Assembly: GCF_000452705.1 (NCBI RefSeq)
Contig: NZ_CP007014.1
Span: 3,969,501-4,033,500, forward strand
Length of the DNA stretch: 64,000 nucleotides
Direction of reading: 5' to 3'
Origin: Pseudomonas syringae CC1557
GTDB taxonomy: Bacteria > Pseudomonadota > Gammaproteobacteria > Pseudomonadales > Pseudomonadaceae
This document shows, one piece after another, positions 28,542 to 37,530 of this stretch. The position numbers were made by a program, and so were the translations under genes. The notes under the pieces were generated by a model. It saw only the letters and a list, made by a program, of their open reading frames with translations, ran no database searches and was not told the origin of the DNA. Position 1 is the stretch's first letter. Every line of letters starts with the position of its first letter.

Positions 28542-28791
28542 GCTTTGTTTCTCCAGTACCGGTGTGGCTCGAACGGCCGACGTTTAAACGCCAGTCGCAT
28601 GCCCTCGGGTAAATTCGTGTATGGACGATGATGAAGGGGCAGCGATCGGCCCGTGGCCTGACCTGCACACCCTTCAACCCGGTTTTCGCAACAACGACGG
28701 TGCACATTGGCACCCTCGCCTATTTGATTCGACCCGCATCTGTTGCGGCGGGAACAGGCTTATGGACGGCGGCCGAACCGCAGCCGTCACA

Positions 28792-29412
28792 TCAGACGCC
28801 CTGCACCGCACTCATGAACGCCAGGATCTTTTCGCGATCCTTGATGCCCTTGCTCTTTTCCACCCCACCGCTCACATCCACGGCATAGGGCCGGACCTGA
28901 GCAATGGCCTGCGCAACGTTGGCCGAGGTCAGCCCACCTGCCAGAATGACCGGCTTGTCCAGATCATCCGGAATCAGCGCCCAGTCAAAGGTTTCGCCAG
29001 TGCCGCCGGGTACACCTTCGACATAGGTGTCGAGCAGTACGCCTCGTGCATTGCGGTAAGCGCGGCACGCCTGGGCAATGTCGTCGCCCGCCTTGACCCG
29101 CAAGGCCTTGATATAAGGACGATGATAACCGTCACACTCTTCTGGCGTTTCATCCCCATGAAACTGCAACAGATCCAGCGCAACAGCCTCCAGTGTTTCA
29201 TTGAGTTCGCAACGACTGGCATTGACGAACAGGCCGACGGTGGTCACGAACGGCGGCAAGGCGGCGATGATCGCGCGCGCCTGCTGGATCGTCACCGCAC
29301 GCGGGCTTTTGGGGTAAAACACCAGGCCAATGGCGTCGGCCCCGGCCTCGACCGCGGCGAGAGCATCCTCTATGCGGGTAATCCCGCAGATCTTGCTGCG
29401 AACGGCTGACAT
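28792..29412 (-). CDS. trpF: Phosphoribosylanthranilate isomerase
   Basis: 206 residues, a TIM barrel with the active-site segment KICGITR (7-13, general base C9) and the C-terminal phosphate-binding segment VDVSGGVE. It isomerises N-(5-phosphoribosyl)anthranilate in tryptophan synthesis. As in other pseudomonads it lies apart from the other trp genes, between truA and accD. Confidence 0.96.
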   Translation of the reverse strand: MSAVRSKICGITRIEDALAAVEAGADAIGLVFYPKSPRAVTIQQARAIIAALPPFVTTVGLFVNASRCELNETLEAVALDLLQFHGDETPEECDGYHRPYIKALRVKAGDDIAQACRAYRNARGVLLDTYVEGVPGGTGETFDWALIPDDLDKPVILAGGLTSANVAQAIAQVRPYAVDVSGGVEKSKGIKDREKILAFMSAVQGV

Positions 29413-29472
29413 GTGGTGAAAACCTCAGTCCTTTCGGAAAGTCCCGGATGTTAGCAAATGCTGTTCAGGCCG

Positions 29473-30327
29473 TCAGCCGTCAAGTTCTGCGAAGCCTGTA
29501 AGAAAGTGCGGACCGATGTAGCGGTCCGGCAGCGGAAACTCGTCGCGATACTCGACCTGAACCAGATATAAGCCATAAGGATGGGCCGTTACGCCGCCGG
29601 TACGCCGCACGCGACTCTCCAGCACATCACGCGCCCACTCAACCGGACGCTCGCCGGTACCGATGGTCATCAGCACACCGGCGATGTTGCGCACCATATG
29701 GTGGAGGAAGGCGTTGGCACGCACGTCGATCACAATCATCTTGCCGTGACGGGTCACACGCAGGTGGTGCAATTGCTTGATTGGAGACTTGGCCTGGCAC
29801 TGACCCGCGCGAAATGCGCTGAAGTCATGCGTTCCCACCAGATACTCGGCGGCCTGCGCCATGCGCTCTACGTCCAGCGGACGATGATTCCAGGTGATTT
29901 CCTGATTCAGATGCGCCGGGCGGATCTGATCGTTGTAGATCACGTAGCGATAGCGGCGAGCGATGGCCTTGAAGCGTGCATGAAAGCTGGCAGGCATGAC
30001 CCTGGCCCAGCTGACGCTAATGTCATGAGGCAGGTTGATGTTTGCGCCCATGACCCAGGCTTTCAGCGAGCGCTCCGCCTGCGTGTCGAAATGCACCACT
30101 TGCCCACAGGCATGCACGCCTGCGTCAGTGCGCCCGGCACACATTAGCGAAACAGGCGATGCAGCCACTTTCGAAAGCGCGTCTTCGAGGGTTTCCTGCA
30201 CGGTCAGTACACCGGACGCCTGCCGCTGCCAACCGCAATAGCGCGAGCCTTTGTACTCCACGCCCAGCGCGATTCGGGAAAAGCCCTCGGCTGCCATCTC
30301 GGCGGCCGGGTTATCTATGTTCGCCAA
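29473..30327 (-). CDS. truA: tRNA pseudouridine(38-40) synthase
   Basis: 284 residues if the TTG at 30325-30327 is used; an ATG ten codons later (30295-30297, MAAEGFSRIALG) is the alternative, and neither has a strong ribosome site. The catalytic aspartate lies in AGRTDAG (residue 68 from the TTG). TruA modifies positions 38-40 in the tRNA anticodon arm. Placed between fimV and trpF as recalled for Pseudomonas. Confidence 0.94.
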   Translation of the reverse strand: MANIDNPAAEMAAEGFSRIALGVEYKGSRYCGWQRQASGVLTVQETLEDALSKVAASPVSLMCAGRTDAGVHACGQVVHFDTQAERSLKAWVMGANINLPHDISVSWARVMPASFHARFKAIARRYRYVIYNDQIRPAHLNQEITWNHRPLDVERMAQAAEYLVGTHDFSAFRAGQCQAKSPIKQLHHLRVTRHGKMIVIDVRANAFLHHMVRNIAGVLMTIGTGERPVEWARDVLESRVRRTGGVTAHPYGLYLVQVEYRDEFPLPDRYIGPHFLTGFAELDG

Positions 30328-30411
30328 TGTGGTAGAGCCTGTCGGTTCGCGAAAAGTCGGCCATTATACGGTCGCAAAAAAAACACGCTACTCAAGCCGA
30401 ACGCTTGAAAG

Positions 30412-30439
30412 GCAAACGGCCGCATAAGCGGCCGTTTGC
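30412..30439 (-). terminator. Hairpin downstream of fimV
   Basis: A perfect 12-bp stem, GCAAACGGCCGC (30412-30423) and its complement (30428-30439), with a four-base loop, 17 bp after the fimV stop. On the minus strand it is followed by a pyrimidine-rich GCCTTTC, a modest tail; likely the fimV transcript end. Confidence 0.65.
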
Positions 30440-30456
30440 AGAATGGCAGGTTTGAA

Positions 30457-33249
30457 TCAGGCCAGGCGCGAAAGCATCTCACGCGCTTCCGTCTTCTGAC
30501 CCTCATCGCCTTCGGTAACCACCTCGTCGAGGATGTCCCGCGCCCCGTCGGCATCGCCCATATCAATGTAAGCACGCGCCAGATCAAGCTTGGTCGCCGC
30601 CTCATCAGTACCGGACATGAAGTCGAAGTCAGGCTCGTCATCCAGCGCTGCTGCATCCTCGGCGGTGAACCTTGGCTCGTCGAGCGGAGGATGCTCAAGG
30701 TTCTGAGCAAGACGATCCAGCTCGGCATTGACGTCATCGATTTCGCTGGCGAATGCCTGACTTGCCTGATCGGTTTCAATCTCGTCGGCCAGCGACAGGT
30801 CGAAATCTTCCGGCAGCTCCAGATCGTCGCTGACAGGCGGCGTGGTCTTGCCCAGATCAAGCGAGTCATCGCCAAGACCCAGCAGGAAGTCATCTTCATT
30901 CTTGAGCGCCGGGTCTTCTTCGGAAAGATCCAGATCGAAGTCGGCCAGCTCTTCAGTCGAAGCGGCAGCCCGCGCTTCTTCCTGCTGCTGCATGATCGAC
31001 TCAAAGGTCAGCTCTTCGTCGTCAGGCACAGCGGCTGTTATTGGCGCGTCCGGTTTCGGCTCGTCCAGCGTCAGATCATCAAGATCGTCAACGGTCGAAA
31101 CTTCAGGCGTGGTCGTCTCTTCGAACTCGTCCAGGCTCAAATCAAAGTCATGATCGAACTCATCTGCTTCGACGACCGGCTCAGTAACCAGCTGCGTCGC
31201 TTGCGGCTCAGGTGCAGCCACTTGCTCTTCAGGCTTGTCAGCAGGGTCGGCCAGCAGTTCTTCTACATACTTGGCATCAAGCTCGGCAGCCAATGCAGCA
31301 GCACTGGCCGCAACCGCTGCTGCCGCAACAGCAGGCGCTGCCGAAGGTGCAGCAGCAGTTTCAGAAGCGAGCGGTGCAGCAGGCTTCAGGGTCGAGTTAC
31401 GTTCTTCTAGCTGCTCGACCTCAGCTTCAGGCTTTCCCGCAGCCACCAGCTTGCGCTCGTGAGCGGCATAAGCTTTGTTATTGCCTTGTTCAGCGTAGAT
31501 TTCCATCAGCTTCAGGCGAATGTCATCGCGCTTCGGATCTTCCTGAACCGCTTCCTCAAGCAGCTCGACTGCCTGATTCATGCGCCCGTAGGCAATATGA
31601 ATCTCGGCCTGCACCAGCGGATCAGCCTGACGCTCACGAGTCGCAGCAGCAGCTGCTGCTGCACCGGCAGCGCCCATGCGAACATTCGGCGGCGGCACAT
31701 CAAGCCCGTCGAAGCTGGCTTGTGGTGTGTCCAGATCCATGTCGGAAACGAACTCGGACTCTTCAGCCAGCGCACGGGCCATGCGCTTGTGTTTCTCGGC
31801 CTCAGCCTTTGCAGCGCGACGACGCGCCAGAAACAACAGCAACAAGGCCAGAATCAACAACGCTGCACCGCCAATCAGACCCAGCAGGACCGGGTTATCA
31901 AGGACTTTCTGCAGCGTGTCATCTTCTTCAGGTGCCGCCACCGGTTCAACCGCCAATGGCTGATCAGCCGCTGGCGTTGCTACCTGAGCGGCGCCTGCCG
32001 GCAAGGCATCTTCGGGAGCGACTTCACCAGGCGGTTTGATCGGGACGCCGTTGGCATCGACCAGCGAAGCAGGTACAGCCGCGTTCGCCGGTGTCGTGGT
32101 ATCAGGCACCGCAGCAGCAGGCGGAACGGCTGCGCCAGCGGCCTGCATCTTGGCCAACTGACCGTTTTTCAGCTCGATCAGACGCTGCAACTTGTCGAGC
32201 TGGCTTTGCAGATCGTTCATGCGGCTTTTCAGCTCGGCATTGTCACGACGCGTGGTATCAAGCGCTTCCTGAGCGACGGCAAGCTTGTTGCCGACATCGT
32301 CACCTGCTGCGCCTTTGGCGGCAGGCTTACCGTTTGCCGACACCAGGCTGAGGTTGTCCGACTTATCGACGCTTGACGGAGCAGCGCCTGCACGATCACG
32401 ACGGGTCGCGTCGACCTGCCGTGTACCGGTCGCAGGCGAACGACGGCCCCCGCGCCACTCGGTGTACTGCCGGGAAACTTCGGTAACGGCCTGAGGCTGT
32501 GGCAGCGCAGTGGTCTGCTGAGGCGACGGCAGGCGCAACACCTGGCCTTTCTTCAGGCGGTTGATGTTGCCGCCGATGAACGCATCCGGATTCAGCGCCT
32601 GGATCGCCAGCATGGTCTGCTGGACGGTTCCGGCGGTGCGCACTTTCGCGGCGATTTCCCACAAGGTGTCGTTGTTGGCAGTAACGTATTGCGCCGGCTT
32701 ATCCGTCGCGGGCGGCGGCAATGCCGTGCCACTGGCCGCTGGCGCAGGTGCCGCGGGAGCAGTGGCTTCTACAGACGGCGCTACGGTTGCCAGCTGGGCC
32801 GGCGCTGCCGGAGCGGCAACTGGCGCAGGAGCAGGTGCCGCCGCAGCGGCGGGCCGCCCCCGCCGCAGCAGGCTGTATTCACGCAATAACCGGCCATTGG
32901 GCCAGAGTACTTGAACCAGAAACTTCACATAGGGCTCACGCACCGGCTTGCTGGACGTAATCCGCAAAACACTTTTGCCGCTCGCGTTGATCACCGGGGT
33001 GAACGTGAGGTCATTGAGAAATGCCTGACGCGTGACGCCCGCCTGAGCGAAGTCGGCAGTGGTTGCCAGGCTGGGCACAACTTGCGTTGCGTTGAGCCCC
33101 TGCGCCTCGGTCAACTCGATTTCCGCTACCAATGGCTGATTCAGGGTCGACTTGACCGACAATTCCCCGAGCCCCAGCGCCTGCGCCATACCCGATGACA
33201 GCGCTGAAGCAGCAGCGATTGCTAATACCAGTTTACGAACCTGAACCAT
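30457..33249 (-). CDS. fimV: FimV-like motility/polar hub protein
   Basis: 930 residues from the ATG at 33247-33249, with the ribosome site AAGGGATGGG. Order: signal peptide (about 1-24), conserved N-terminal FimV domain (LGELSVKSTLNQPL), a LysM peptidoglycan-binding domain (about 190-240, NNDTLWEIAAKVR), a coiled coil, one membrane helix (about 455-480), a long acidic cytoplasmic region and a C-terminal TPR unit (LDLARAYIDMGDADGA). FimV organises the cell pole for type IV pili and twitching in P. aeruginosa. Typical length. Confidence 0.93.
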   Translation of the reverse strand: MVQVRKLVLAIAAASALSSGMAQALGLGELSVKSTLNQPLVAEIELTEAQGLNATQVVPSLATTADFAQAGVTRQAFLNDLTFTPVINASGKSVLRITSSKPVREPYVKFLVQVLWPNGRLLREYSLLRRGRPAAAAAPAPAPVAAPAAPAQLATVAPSVEATAPAAPAPAASGTALPPPATDKPAQYVTANNDTLWEIAAKVRTAGTVQQTMLAIQALNPDAFIGGNINRLKKGQVLRLPSPQQTTALPQPQAVTEVSRQYTEWRGGRRSPATGTRQVDATRRDRAGAAPSSVDKSDNLSLVSANGKPAAKGAAGDDVGNKLAVAQEALDTTRRDNAELKSRMNDLQSQLDKLQRLIELKNGQLAKMQAAGAAVPPAAAVPDTTTPANAAVPASLVDANGVPIKPPGEVAPEDALPAGAAQVATPAADQPLAVEPVAAPEEDDTLQKVLDNPVLLGLIGGAALLILALLLLFLARRRAAKAEAEKHKRMARALAEESEFVSDMDLDTPQASFDGLDVPPPNVRMGAAGAAAAAAATRERQADPLVQAEIHIAYGRMNQAVELLEEAVQEDPKRDDIRLKLMEIYAEQGNNKAYAAHERKLVAAGKPEAEVEQLEERNSTLKPAAPLASETAAAPSAAPAVAAAAVAASAAALAAELDAKYVEELLADPADKPEEQVAAPEPQATQLVTEPVVEADEFDHDFDLSLDEFEETTTPEVSTVDDLDDLTLDEPKPDAPITAAVPDDEELTFESIMQQQEEARAAASTEELADFDLDLSEEDPALKNEDDFLLGLGDDSLDLGKTTPPVSDDLELPEDFDLSLADEIETDQASQAFASEIDDVNAELDRLAQNLEHPPLDEPRFTAEDAAALDDEPDFDFMSGTDEAATKLDLARAYIDMGDADGARDILDEVVTEGDEGQKTEAREMLSRLA

Positions 33250-33357
33250 AGCCCATCCCTTGTTTAAAGATTCTCCGACATCCGGAGAGGTAGTCCTGCA
33301 TTTGGGTGTAAGGCGTCTCGCCGCGAAAAAATTGTTCAAATTATTGCCAAGTATCTT

Positions 33358-34371
33358 TTACACATAGCCTTTTATCAACAATTCGCCAACCTGCACAGCA
33401 TTGAGCGCCGCGCCTTTGCGCACATTATCTGAAGTCAGCCACAGATTAAGTTGCTCGGTGTCATCTGTACCACCCCGGACGCGACCGACATAAACCACAT
33501 CCTGGCCGACTGCATCGCCAACCGGCGTCGGGTAATCGCCTGCATCGACCAGTTCAAGACCGGGTGCGGCCTCAAGCGCGGCGTTGACCGCGGCCAGATC
33601 GACCGGACCTGTTGTTCGCAGCGCGACAGTGAAACTGTCACCGAAGAACACTGGCACCTGAATGCAGGTGGCTGATACTTTGAGCGATGGCTGCGCCAAC
33701 AGTTCGCGCAGCTCATCCACCAGACGCCGTTCCAGCGGCAAGTGACCGGATTCGTCCGGCGTGCCGACCTGAGCCAGCACGTTGAAGGCCATCTGACGGT
33801 CGAAGAAGCGGGTTTCCAGCGGGCGTACGTTGAGCAGTTCAGTGGTCTGTCGCGCCAGTTCGCTCACGCCTTCACGGCCCAGCGCCGATACTGCCAGACA
33901 GGCCGTTACCGACACGCTGTGCAGATCGAGCATAGTGCGCAAGGGCGCAAGAACCAGAGCGACCGCAGTGGCAGCAGCACTCGGGCTGGCCACCAGATGT
34001 ACACCCGCGCCACTGGCGCTCAGTAGCGCAGCATTGATCTCCGGCACGATATTGGCCGCTTGCCCGGCCGGGAAAGCGCCCGAAAGGTCGACGACCGAAC
34101 AGCCCGCCGCCACGGCCTTCTCTGCGTAACTACGGCTGATCGCGGGGCCTGCGGCGAAAAAGGCCAGCCGGACCTTGCTGAAGTCGAACTCGTCGACTTC
34201 ACGCACTCGCACATTCTTGCCCCGGAACGGTACGGAATGGCCGGCTGATTCGATGCTCGCCAGCAGGTGCAGATTACCGACAGGAAAATCGCGCTCTTCC
34301 AGAACCTGTACAAGGGTTTCGCCGACAGTACCGGTTGCGCCGACTACGGCGATATCAAAGGACTGGCTCAT
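33358..34371 (-). CDS. Aspartate-semialdehyde dehydrogenase paralogue lacking the catalytic cysteine
   Basis: 337 residues with the Asd fold: GATGTVG at 11-17 binds NADP. Where true Asd has the nucleophile in a PNC motif, this protein reads SPSAAAT (129-135), placing alanine (A132) at the cysteine position. It thus resembles the Usg-type paralogue that precedes fimV in pseudomonads, and is probably not an active dehydrogenase. The true asd is not in this window. Function unknown; the fold could have a regulatory or structural use. Confidence 0.85.
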   Translation of the reverse strand: MSQSFDIAVVGATGTVGETLVQVLEERDFPVGNLHLLASIESAGHSVPFRGKNVRVREVDEFDFSKVRLAFFAAGPAISRSYAEKAVAAGCSVVDLSGAFPAGQAANIVPEINAALLSASGAGVHLVASPSAAATAVALVLAPLRTMLDLHSVSVTACLAVSALGREGVSELARQTTELLNVRPLETRFFDRQMAFNVLAQVGTPDESGHLPLERRLVDELRELLAQPSLKVSATCIQVPVFFGDSFTVALRTTGPVDLAAVNAALEAAPGLELVDAGDYPTPVGDAVGQDVVYVGRVRGGTDDTEQLNLWLTSDNVRKGAALNAVQVGELLIKGYV

Positions 34372-34456
34372 GCAAAAACCTCAGGAAAATCAGGGAGCGG
34401 CACTTTAACCGCCGTATTGCCGACAGGCAATTGAAGCGCGTCAGCAGCAGGACATT

Positions 34457-35017
34457 TCAAGGTTCGAGACCGATCTTGAAAAACACCCCGTGACTCCAGA
34501 CGCCCAACCAGCGCTGGCCGTCGATTTCACGGGAAACCGCCAGCTCGACCAACTGATAGAACACGTTGCGATGGATCAATGCTTCAAGGTTGCTGCGCAC
34601 CAGAACATAAGGCGCAGGTTCCTGGGTATCGGGGTCCGTCACCACCCTCAGCGGATGCTCAGGCCCGGCTTCGGCCTTGTCTTCCACATTGGTCAGGAAG
34701 CTTAGCACTTGCCCCTCACCTTGCCCCTGCACATCGAGACTGACCGCCACGAACGGTGCGTCATCAACCTTGATGCCAACCTTTTCCACAGGTGTGATCA
34801 GAAAGTAATCGTCGCCATCGCGTCGCATGATGGTCGAGAACAGCCGGACCATTGGCTTGCGCCCGATCGGCGTACCCTGGTAGTACCAGGTGCCATCGCG
34901 GGCGATACGCATATCAATATCGCCGCAAAAATCCGGATTCCACAGATGAACAGGCGGCAAACCCTTGGTTTTGGGAATCTGCGCAAAAAGATCGCCTGCC
35001 TTGTTTGAATCGGTCAC
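34457..35017 (-). CDS. DUF1285 family protein
   Basis: 186 soluble residues matching DUF1285, including the conserved [19 protein letters not shown] segment near residues 26-44. Family members have solved structures but no known role. Start ATG at 35015-35017, 42 bp after the end of the DUF4823 lipoprotein gene in the same direction, so possibly co-transcribed. Confidence 0.85.
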   Translation of the reverse strand: MTDSNKAGDLFAQIPKTKGLPPVHLWNPDFCGDIDMRIARDGTWYYQGTPIGRKPMVRLFSTIMRRDGDDYFLITPVEKVGIKVDDAPFVAVSLDVQGQGEGQVLSFLTNVEDKAEAGPEHPLRVVTDPDTQEPAPYVLVRSNLEALIHRNVFYQLVELAVSREIDGQRWLGVWSHGVFFKIGLEP

Positions 35018-35059
35018 GCCACTCTCCCGAGATGGTTCAAGGCTGGACGCCAGATATTT

Positions 35060-35662
35060 CTAGCGCTCCACGCCCAATAGAGTACGAGCGTAGTCTTCAA
35101 GAGGCGGACCTAGCAAATCTTCGGGACTTGTATCGTAAAGCGTCAGCAATCCGCCACGGCTGCGAATCCGCGCGCTGTCGATGAGATAGCGTGTGCTGGT
35201 CTCGATCAACATCAGTTGAATGACACCGCTGTCGACGCCCAAGCGATCCACTGCTTCCTGATCGGACCATTGATCCCAGTTGCTGATGCGGTCATCGGCC
35301 CGGGCGAAACGGGTATAGAGCAGATAATGTGCGCCTGCGCTGCGCGCTTCGGTCATGGCTTCATCAAGCCCCATTGGCGCAGGGGCACGACGGACCATAG
35401 GGAAGTATTCGACGAAGCCTTTGAAAGCCTCTTCGGCAACGACGTTGGGACGCGGGTAAGCCTTACCGGGAGGTACAAAAGCGCCCTGGGCGATGTAAAT
35501 GAATGAGTCAGGCTGCACACGCCAGTTAGCGGTACGACGAGTGCTGCTGTGGTCGAGCAGACCCGCGTCGCTGAATTGCTCGCGAACGCCTTCGCCCATA
35601 TCACTGACTTTCATGCAGCCATTCAGCGCCAACAGCGCGAGCAGCAGAACCAGGCTACGCAT
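35060..35662 (-). CDS. DUF4823 family lipoprotein
   Basis: 200 residues from the ATG at 35660-35662, with a strong GGAGGGG ribosome site; a longer frame to 35770 is unsupported. A short signal ends in LALNGC (lipidated C16), followed by a globular domain that I recall as DUF4823, related to the ABC-transporter auxiliary/lipoprotein YajI-like folds. No function is established. Placed between the TetR regulator and DUF1285. Confidence 0.75.
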   Translation of the reverse strand: MRSLVLLLALLALNGCMKVSDMGEGVREQFSDAGLLDHSSTRRTANWRVQPDSFIYIAQGAFVPPGKAYPRPNVVAEEAFKGFVEYFPMVRRAPAPMGLDEAMTEARSAGAHYLLYTRFARADDRISNWDQWSDQEAVDRLGVDSGVIQLMLIETSTRYLIDSARIRSRGGLLTLYDTSPEDLLGPPLEDYARTLLGVER

Positions 35663-35784
35663 TATCCCCTCCCAGATGCCGGTGACGGAAAACCGGCGAA
35701 TGGTCGTCGGATGCAGCTTCCGCGCCATGTCACGCGCGGCGGCTGCAAAAGCCTTGAAGCGATTGTTCAAGGCCAGCCTGGGGC

Positions 35785-36447
35785 TTACTGACTGGCGGGA
35801 TCAGGCTTGGCTTCGGCCGGGATTTCGGTGTCACGCTTGCGCTTGTTGCCCATGCGCACGCCAATGTCCATGAGGAAGTTGAAGAAGCCTTCCTGATCTT
35901 CCAGCACATTGCTCCAGAACGGCGAGTGGTACAGCGCGACCGCGCCATGCACCAGTGCCCAGGCGGCGCAGTAATGGTAGTAAGGCGGTACATCTTCGAG
36001 CTTGCCTTCGGTGATGCGCCCCTTGATCAGCAACGTGAGGTGCTCGAAGTTGGAAGCGCGGATCTTGTGCAGCTCTTCGACCAGCTCGGGCACCTGATTG
36101 CCCTTGACCACCTTCTCTTCCAGCCGGTCGAACAACCGGTAGCGCTGCGGGTCACGCATACGGAACTCGAAGTAGGCACGCGAAAGCGCCTCCTTGTCCT
36201 TGTCGACATCCGAGGAATGCAGCAGCTCGTTCAGATCCCGCTCGTAGTCGAGCATCAGGCGCAGGTAGATTTCCGCCTTGGACTTGAAGTGCTTGTAGAT
36301 GGTGCCTTTGCCAATGCCGACGGCGTCCGCGATCATCTCGACGGTGACGCTGTCTTCGCCCTGCTCCAGGAACAGCTTAAGCGCGGTATCGAGAATTTCC
36401 TGCTCACGGCGGCGAAATTCACGGACCTTACGAGGTTCTTTCTGCAT
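35785..36447 (-). CDS. TetR/AcrR-family transcriptional regulator
   Basis: 220 residues from the ATG at 36445-36447 (MQKEPRKVREFRRREQE); a longer frame to 36555 overlaps the exporter gene and is rejected. The N-terminal TetR helix-turn-helix spans about 14-62 (TVEMIADAVGIGKGTIYKHF), followed by an alpha-helical ligand domain with C-terminal acidic/basic tail. Target genes unknown; the adjacent LysE exporter and lipoprotein are candidates. Confidence 0.92.
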   Translation of the reverse strand: MQKEPRKVREFRRREQEILDTALKLFLEQGEDSVTVEMIADAVGIGKGTIYKHFKSKAEIYLRLMLDYERDLNELLHSSDVDKDKEALSRAYFEFRMRDPQRYRLFDRLEEKVVKGNQVPELVEELHKIRASNFEHLTLLIKGRITEGKLEDVPPYYHYCAAWALVHGAVALYHSPFWSNVLEDQEGFFNFLMDIGVRMGNKRKRDTEIPAEAKPDPASQ

Positions 36448-36523
36448 GAGAAGGTCTGTCAGAGATCGAAATCGAAGCCGGGTATTATGCCCATTCGGCG
36501 CTAAATTGCACGGTTCATCAGAA

Positions 36524-37174
36524 TTAGTCGACCTGCACCGGAGCGGTGGCGACAAACTCCATGTATCCGCTGATCACTACATACAGTGTGAAATAAGCAA
36601 ATATCAACGCTGACGCGATATAAGACCAGCGCAATATCCGCTCGCCCATGAAGCGTCCACCCTGGTGGGCCAGCGCACAGATGGAAATCGACCAGACAAC
36701 GCCTGCCACGAGAAAACCCGCCAGAAAGGTCGATGCGCTGGCCAGATCCGAGCCTTGCCGGGCAATCAGCGCACCGCCGACTGCGGCGAACCAGAGAATG
36801 GCGCTGGGCGAGGACATCGCCAGAAAGATACCGCGCAGAAACAGCTTCTGCGCCGACTCGCCTGATTGGGCATCCTGATCGGCAATGCCGGTGCTGACCG
36901 TCCTCGCACTCATCACCATCTTGAAGCAAAAATACGCCAGTACAGCCGTGCCACCCAGCCAGAGCACAAAGCGAACCGTCTCATACTGGAGCAGCACGGC
37001 CATGCCGAGCATTGCCAGAATCGCGTAGGCCAGATCACCGACGCAGGTTCCGAGCCCCAGCCATAGACCTTTGGAGAACCCGTGCTGCATGGACAGCGTG
37101 ATCATGGCTATATTCGCCAGCCCGATATCAAGACACAACGACAGGCTCAACAAAAAACCGTTGGAAAACTCCAC
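36524..37174 (-). CDS. LysE-family amino-acid exporter
   Basis: 216 residues with six hydrophobic helices, the LysE/RhtB layout, including FLLSLSLCLDIGLANIAM at the start and LFLRGIFLAMSSPSAILW in the middle, where LysE members have a conserved NP. Such proteins export amino acids by proton exchange. Substrate cannot be assigned. Ends 76 bp before the TetR gene; upstream is the intergenic region containing the sRNA on the other strand. Confidence 0.85.
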   Translation of the reverse strand: MEFSNGFLLSLSLCLDIGLANIAMITLSMQHGFSKGLWLGLGTCVGDLAYAILAMLGMAVLLQYETVRFVLWLGGTAVLAYFCFKMVMSARTVSTGIADQDAQSGESAQKLFLRGIFLAMSSPSAILWFAAVGGALIARQGSDLASASTFLAGFLVAGVVWSISICALAHQGGRFMGERILRWSYIASALIFAYFTLYVVISGYMEFVATAPVQVD

Positions 37175-37366
37175 CGATAACCTCGACCCGATTCAAATAA
37201 CCACCGCACGCCTCAAATGGCTATGCGTCCGGAATCCATGATGTTTTTACCATTGCGCAGCGTTGCCCTCGTTTTCATCAGCTTATCGAGGACTCAAGAA
37301 GCGTTTTAGTATTCCAAAACTGTTTAAAAAACGAACAGAAGACACTGGACGGGACGCCATCCTGGG

Positions 37367-37373
37367 CAATACT
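37367..37373 (+). promoter_or_regulatory. RpoS-like -10 element of the sRNA gene
   Basis: CAATACT, six of seven bases matching the sigma-S consensus CTATACT, about seven bases before the proposed RNA start. RgsA is known to depend on RpoS in Pseudomonas. Confidence 0.5.
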
Positions 37374-37378
37374 CAAGA

Positions 37379-37497
37379 CGCTGGCGCCTCATTCCCCCAA
37401 ATGGTGCGCCCGTAAAGGTACCAATGGATGACGTGCCTTTGTTTTACTCCTAATGGTCTTAACCCGGCTTCACCCCCCCAGAATCCGGGTTTTTTTT
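37379..37497 (+). ncRNA. rgsA: Probable RgsA small regulatory RNA
   Basis: No ORF is present, but a strong intrinsic terminator ends at 37497 (AACCCGG at 37461-37467 pairing with CCGGGTT at 37485-37491, then T-run) and a sigma-S-like -10 lies at 37367-37373. The resulting RNA of about 119 nt, next to and opposing tatD, matches the place and size of RgsA (P16), an RpoS- and Gac-linked stress sRNA in other Pseudomonas. Identity is by location and architecture; the sequence was not aligned. Confidence 0.65.
37461..37497 (+). terminator. Intrinsic terminator of the sRNA
   Basis: Seven-base-pair stem AACCCGG/CCGGGTT with a C-rich loop, followed by a run of six or more Ts. Plus-strand orientation; no protein gene precedes it, which is what marks the RNA gene. 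Confidence 0.85.
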
Positions 37498-37530
37498 GCC
37501 TGTGATTTACCCGTCGCCCAGGTTTGCTGC

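Noticed and set aside
28542..28791. 250-bp gap between accD and trpF as a possible gene or riboswitch
   Set aside because: No ORF with a start context and no clear riboswitch features were seen; a weak GACGGC/GCCGTC pairing near 28765-28790 lacks a T-run.
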